NCBI RefSeq assembly: GCF_022012415.1
Contig: NZ_JAKLTR010000003.1
Span: 186,001 to 250,000, forward strand
DNA: 64,000 nt
Direction: 5' to 3'
DNA from: Terrimonas ginsenosidimutans
GTDB lineage: Bacteria > Bacteroidota > Bacteroidia > Chitinophagales > Chitinophagaceae
How positions within the stretch are numbered: position 1 is the first letter of the stretch; each line of letters opens with the position of its first letter. Below are positions 63,519-64,000 of the stretch, piece after piece. The translations under genes were made by a program, and so were the position numbers. The notes below the pieces were generated by a model. That model saw only the letters and a program-made list of their open reading frames with translations. It was not told the DNA's origin and made no database searches.

Positions 63519-64000
63519 ATGAAGCATAGAGTATTAAAAGTTCACCCGGATGATAATGTACTGGTGGCTTTGCAGGATCTGAAGAAAGGGGAGACCGTTT
63601 CCTACAACGGTAAAGATTATGTTCTGCTGGAAGATATTGCAGCAAAACATAAGTTTTTTATTGATGACATGCATACGGGTGATAAGATCACCATGTATGG
63701 CGTACTGGTGGGAAAGATCCAGTTCGACGTAAGCGCAGGTATGCGCATGACAACGGACAATACCAAACATGCGGCTGATCCGTTCGCGTATCGCCCATCT
63801 AACTATCAGTGGTCAGCCCCCGATGTTGCCAAATACAAGGACCGTACGTTTAACGGTTATCACCGTGCAGATGGTCGTGTTGGTACAGCCAACTACTGGC
63901 TGTTCATACCGACGGTATTCTGCGAGAACAGAAACCTTGATGTGATCCGCGAAGCGATGCATAATGAATTGGGTTATGCCGTTACGGATAAATACAAACT
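63519..64000 (+). CDS. uxaA: Altronate dehydratase (UxaA), N-terminal part, cut by window edge
   Basis: The first 160 codons are present from the ATG at 63519. A SAF-like domain (about 5-80, VLVALQDLKKGETVSYNGKD-type opening) leads into the dehydratase core start (FNGYHRADGRVGTANYWLFI in part). This should convert altronate to 2-keto-3-deoxygluconate. The gene runs off the window, so the C-terminus and metal ligands cannot be checked. Confidence 0.92.
   Translation, partial: MKHRVLKVHPDDNVLVALQDLKKGETVSYNGKDYVLLEDIAAKHKFFIDDMHTGDKITMYGVLVGKIQFDVSAGMRMTTDNTKHAADPFAYRPSNYQWSAPDVAKYKDRTFNGYHRADGRVGTANYWLFIPTVFCENRNLDVIREAMHNELGYAVTDKYK

Overview
The window looks like a chromosomal segment of a Bacteroidota bacterium, most likely a member of the Chitinophagaceae (inference). 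The evidence is two SusC/SusD pairs, an ECF sigma/FecR pair feeding a SusC with an STN domain, a Por-type (T9SS) C-terminal sorting domain, many N-terminal lipoboxes, LytTR/HisKinase and propeller-type sensors, and intergenic spaces packed with short-word palindromes. No rRNA, tRNA, CRISPR array, IS transposase or phage gene was seen.

Layout. 1-4.2 kb (minus strand): a T9SS-sorted discoidin protein and a SusB-type GH97 glucosidase. 4.5-9.5 kb: a DinB-like protein, a PAP2 phosphatase, a DJ-1/AraC regulator, and a four-gene ECF sigma / zinc-finger anti-sigma / membrane protein / lipoprotein operon. 9.7-17 kb: an MFS+SDR operon, a very large propeller sensor kinase that lacks its phospho-acceptor histidine, and a LytS/LytTR-type two-component pair. 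17.2-33.3 kb: a pectin utilisation locus. A LacI regulator is divergent from susC1-susD1-surface lipoprotein, followed by PL1 pectate lyase, CE12 acetylesterase, CE8 pectin methylesterase, an esterase, GH28 and another alpha/beta hydrolase. 33.5-40.5 kb: a non-phosphorylating deoxy-sugar (L-fucose type) pathway of FucP symporter, mutarotase, two SDRs, FAH hydrolase, lactonase, SGNH hydrolase and a zinc alcohol dehydrogenase. 41.2-46 kb: xylulokinase, xylose isomerase and a sodium/sugar symporter. 46.4-50.5 kb: GH43, a Tat-exported Gfo/Idh/MocA oxidoreductase and an NTF2-like protein. 50.7-58 kb: ECF sigma, FecR anti-sigma, STN-SusC2 and SusD2. 58.2-64 kb: a second GH28, GH105 with a C-terminal extension, UxaB, and the start of UxaA at the window edge.

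How it works together. PL1, GH28, CE8 and CE12 would de-esterify and cut homogalacturonan and rhamnogalacturonan. SusCD pairs import oligomers, GH105 removes unsaturated uronates, and UxaB/UxaA carry galacturonate carbon towards 2-keto-3-deoxygluconate. The xylose and fucose-type genes deal with side-chain sugars. Near-identical operator-like sequences (core GCAATCG / CGATTGC) sit upstream of susC1, xylB, GH43, the sigma/FecR/susC2 operon and the second GH28, suggesting that one LacI-type regulon ties these separate operons together.

The most unusual non-coding content is a dense family of intergenic palindromes built from short repeated words. Several are amplified into tandem arrays, one of which carries copies of the 3' end of the neighbouring GH43 gene. 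There is also an array with the word ATGC every 11 bp over about 190 bp, upstream of the xylose operon.
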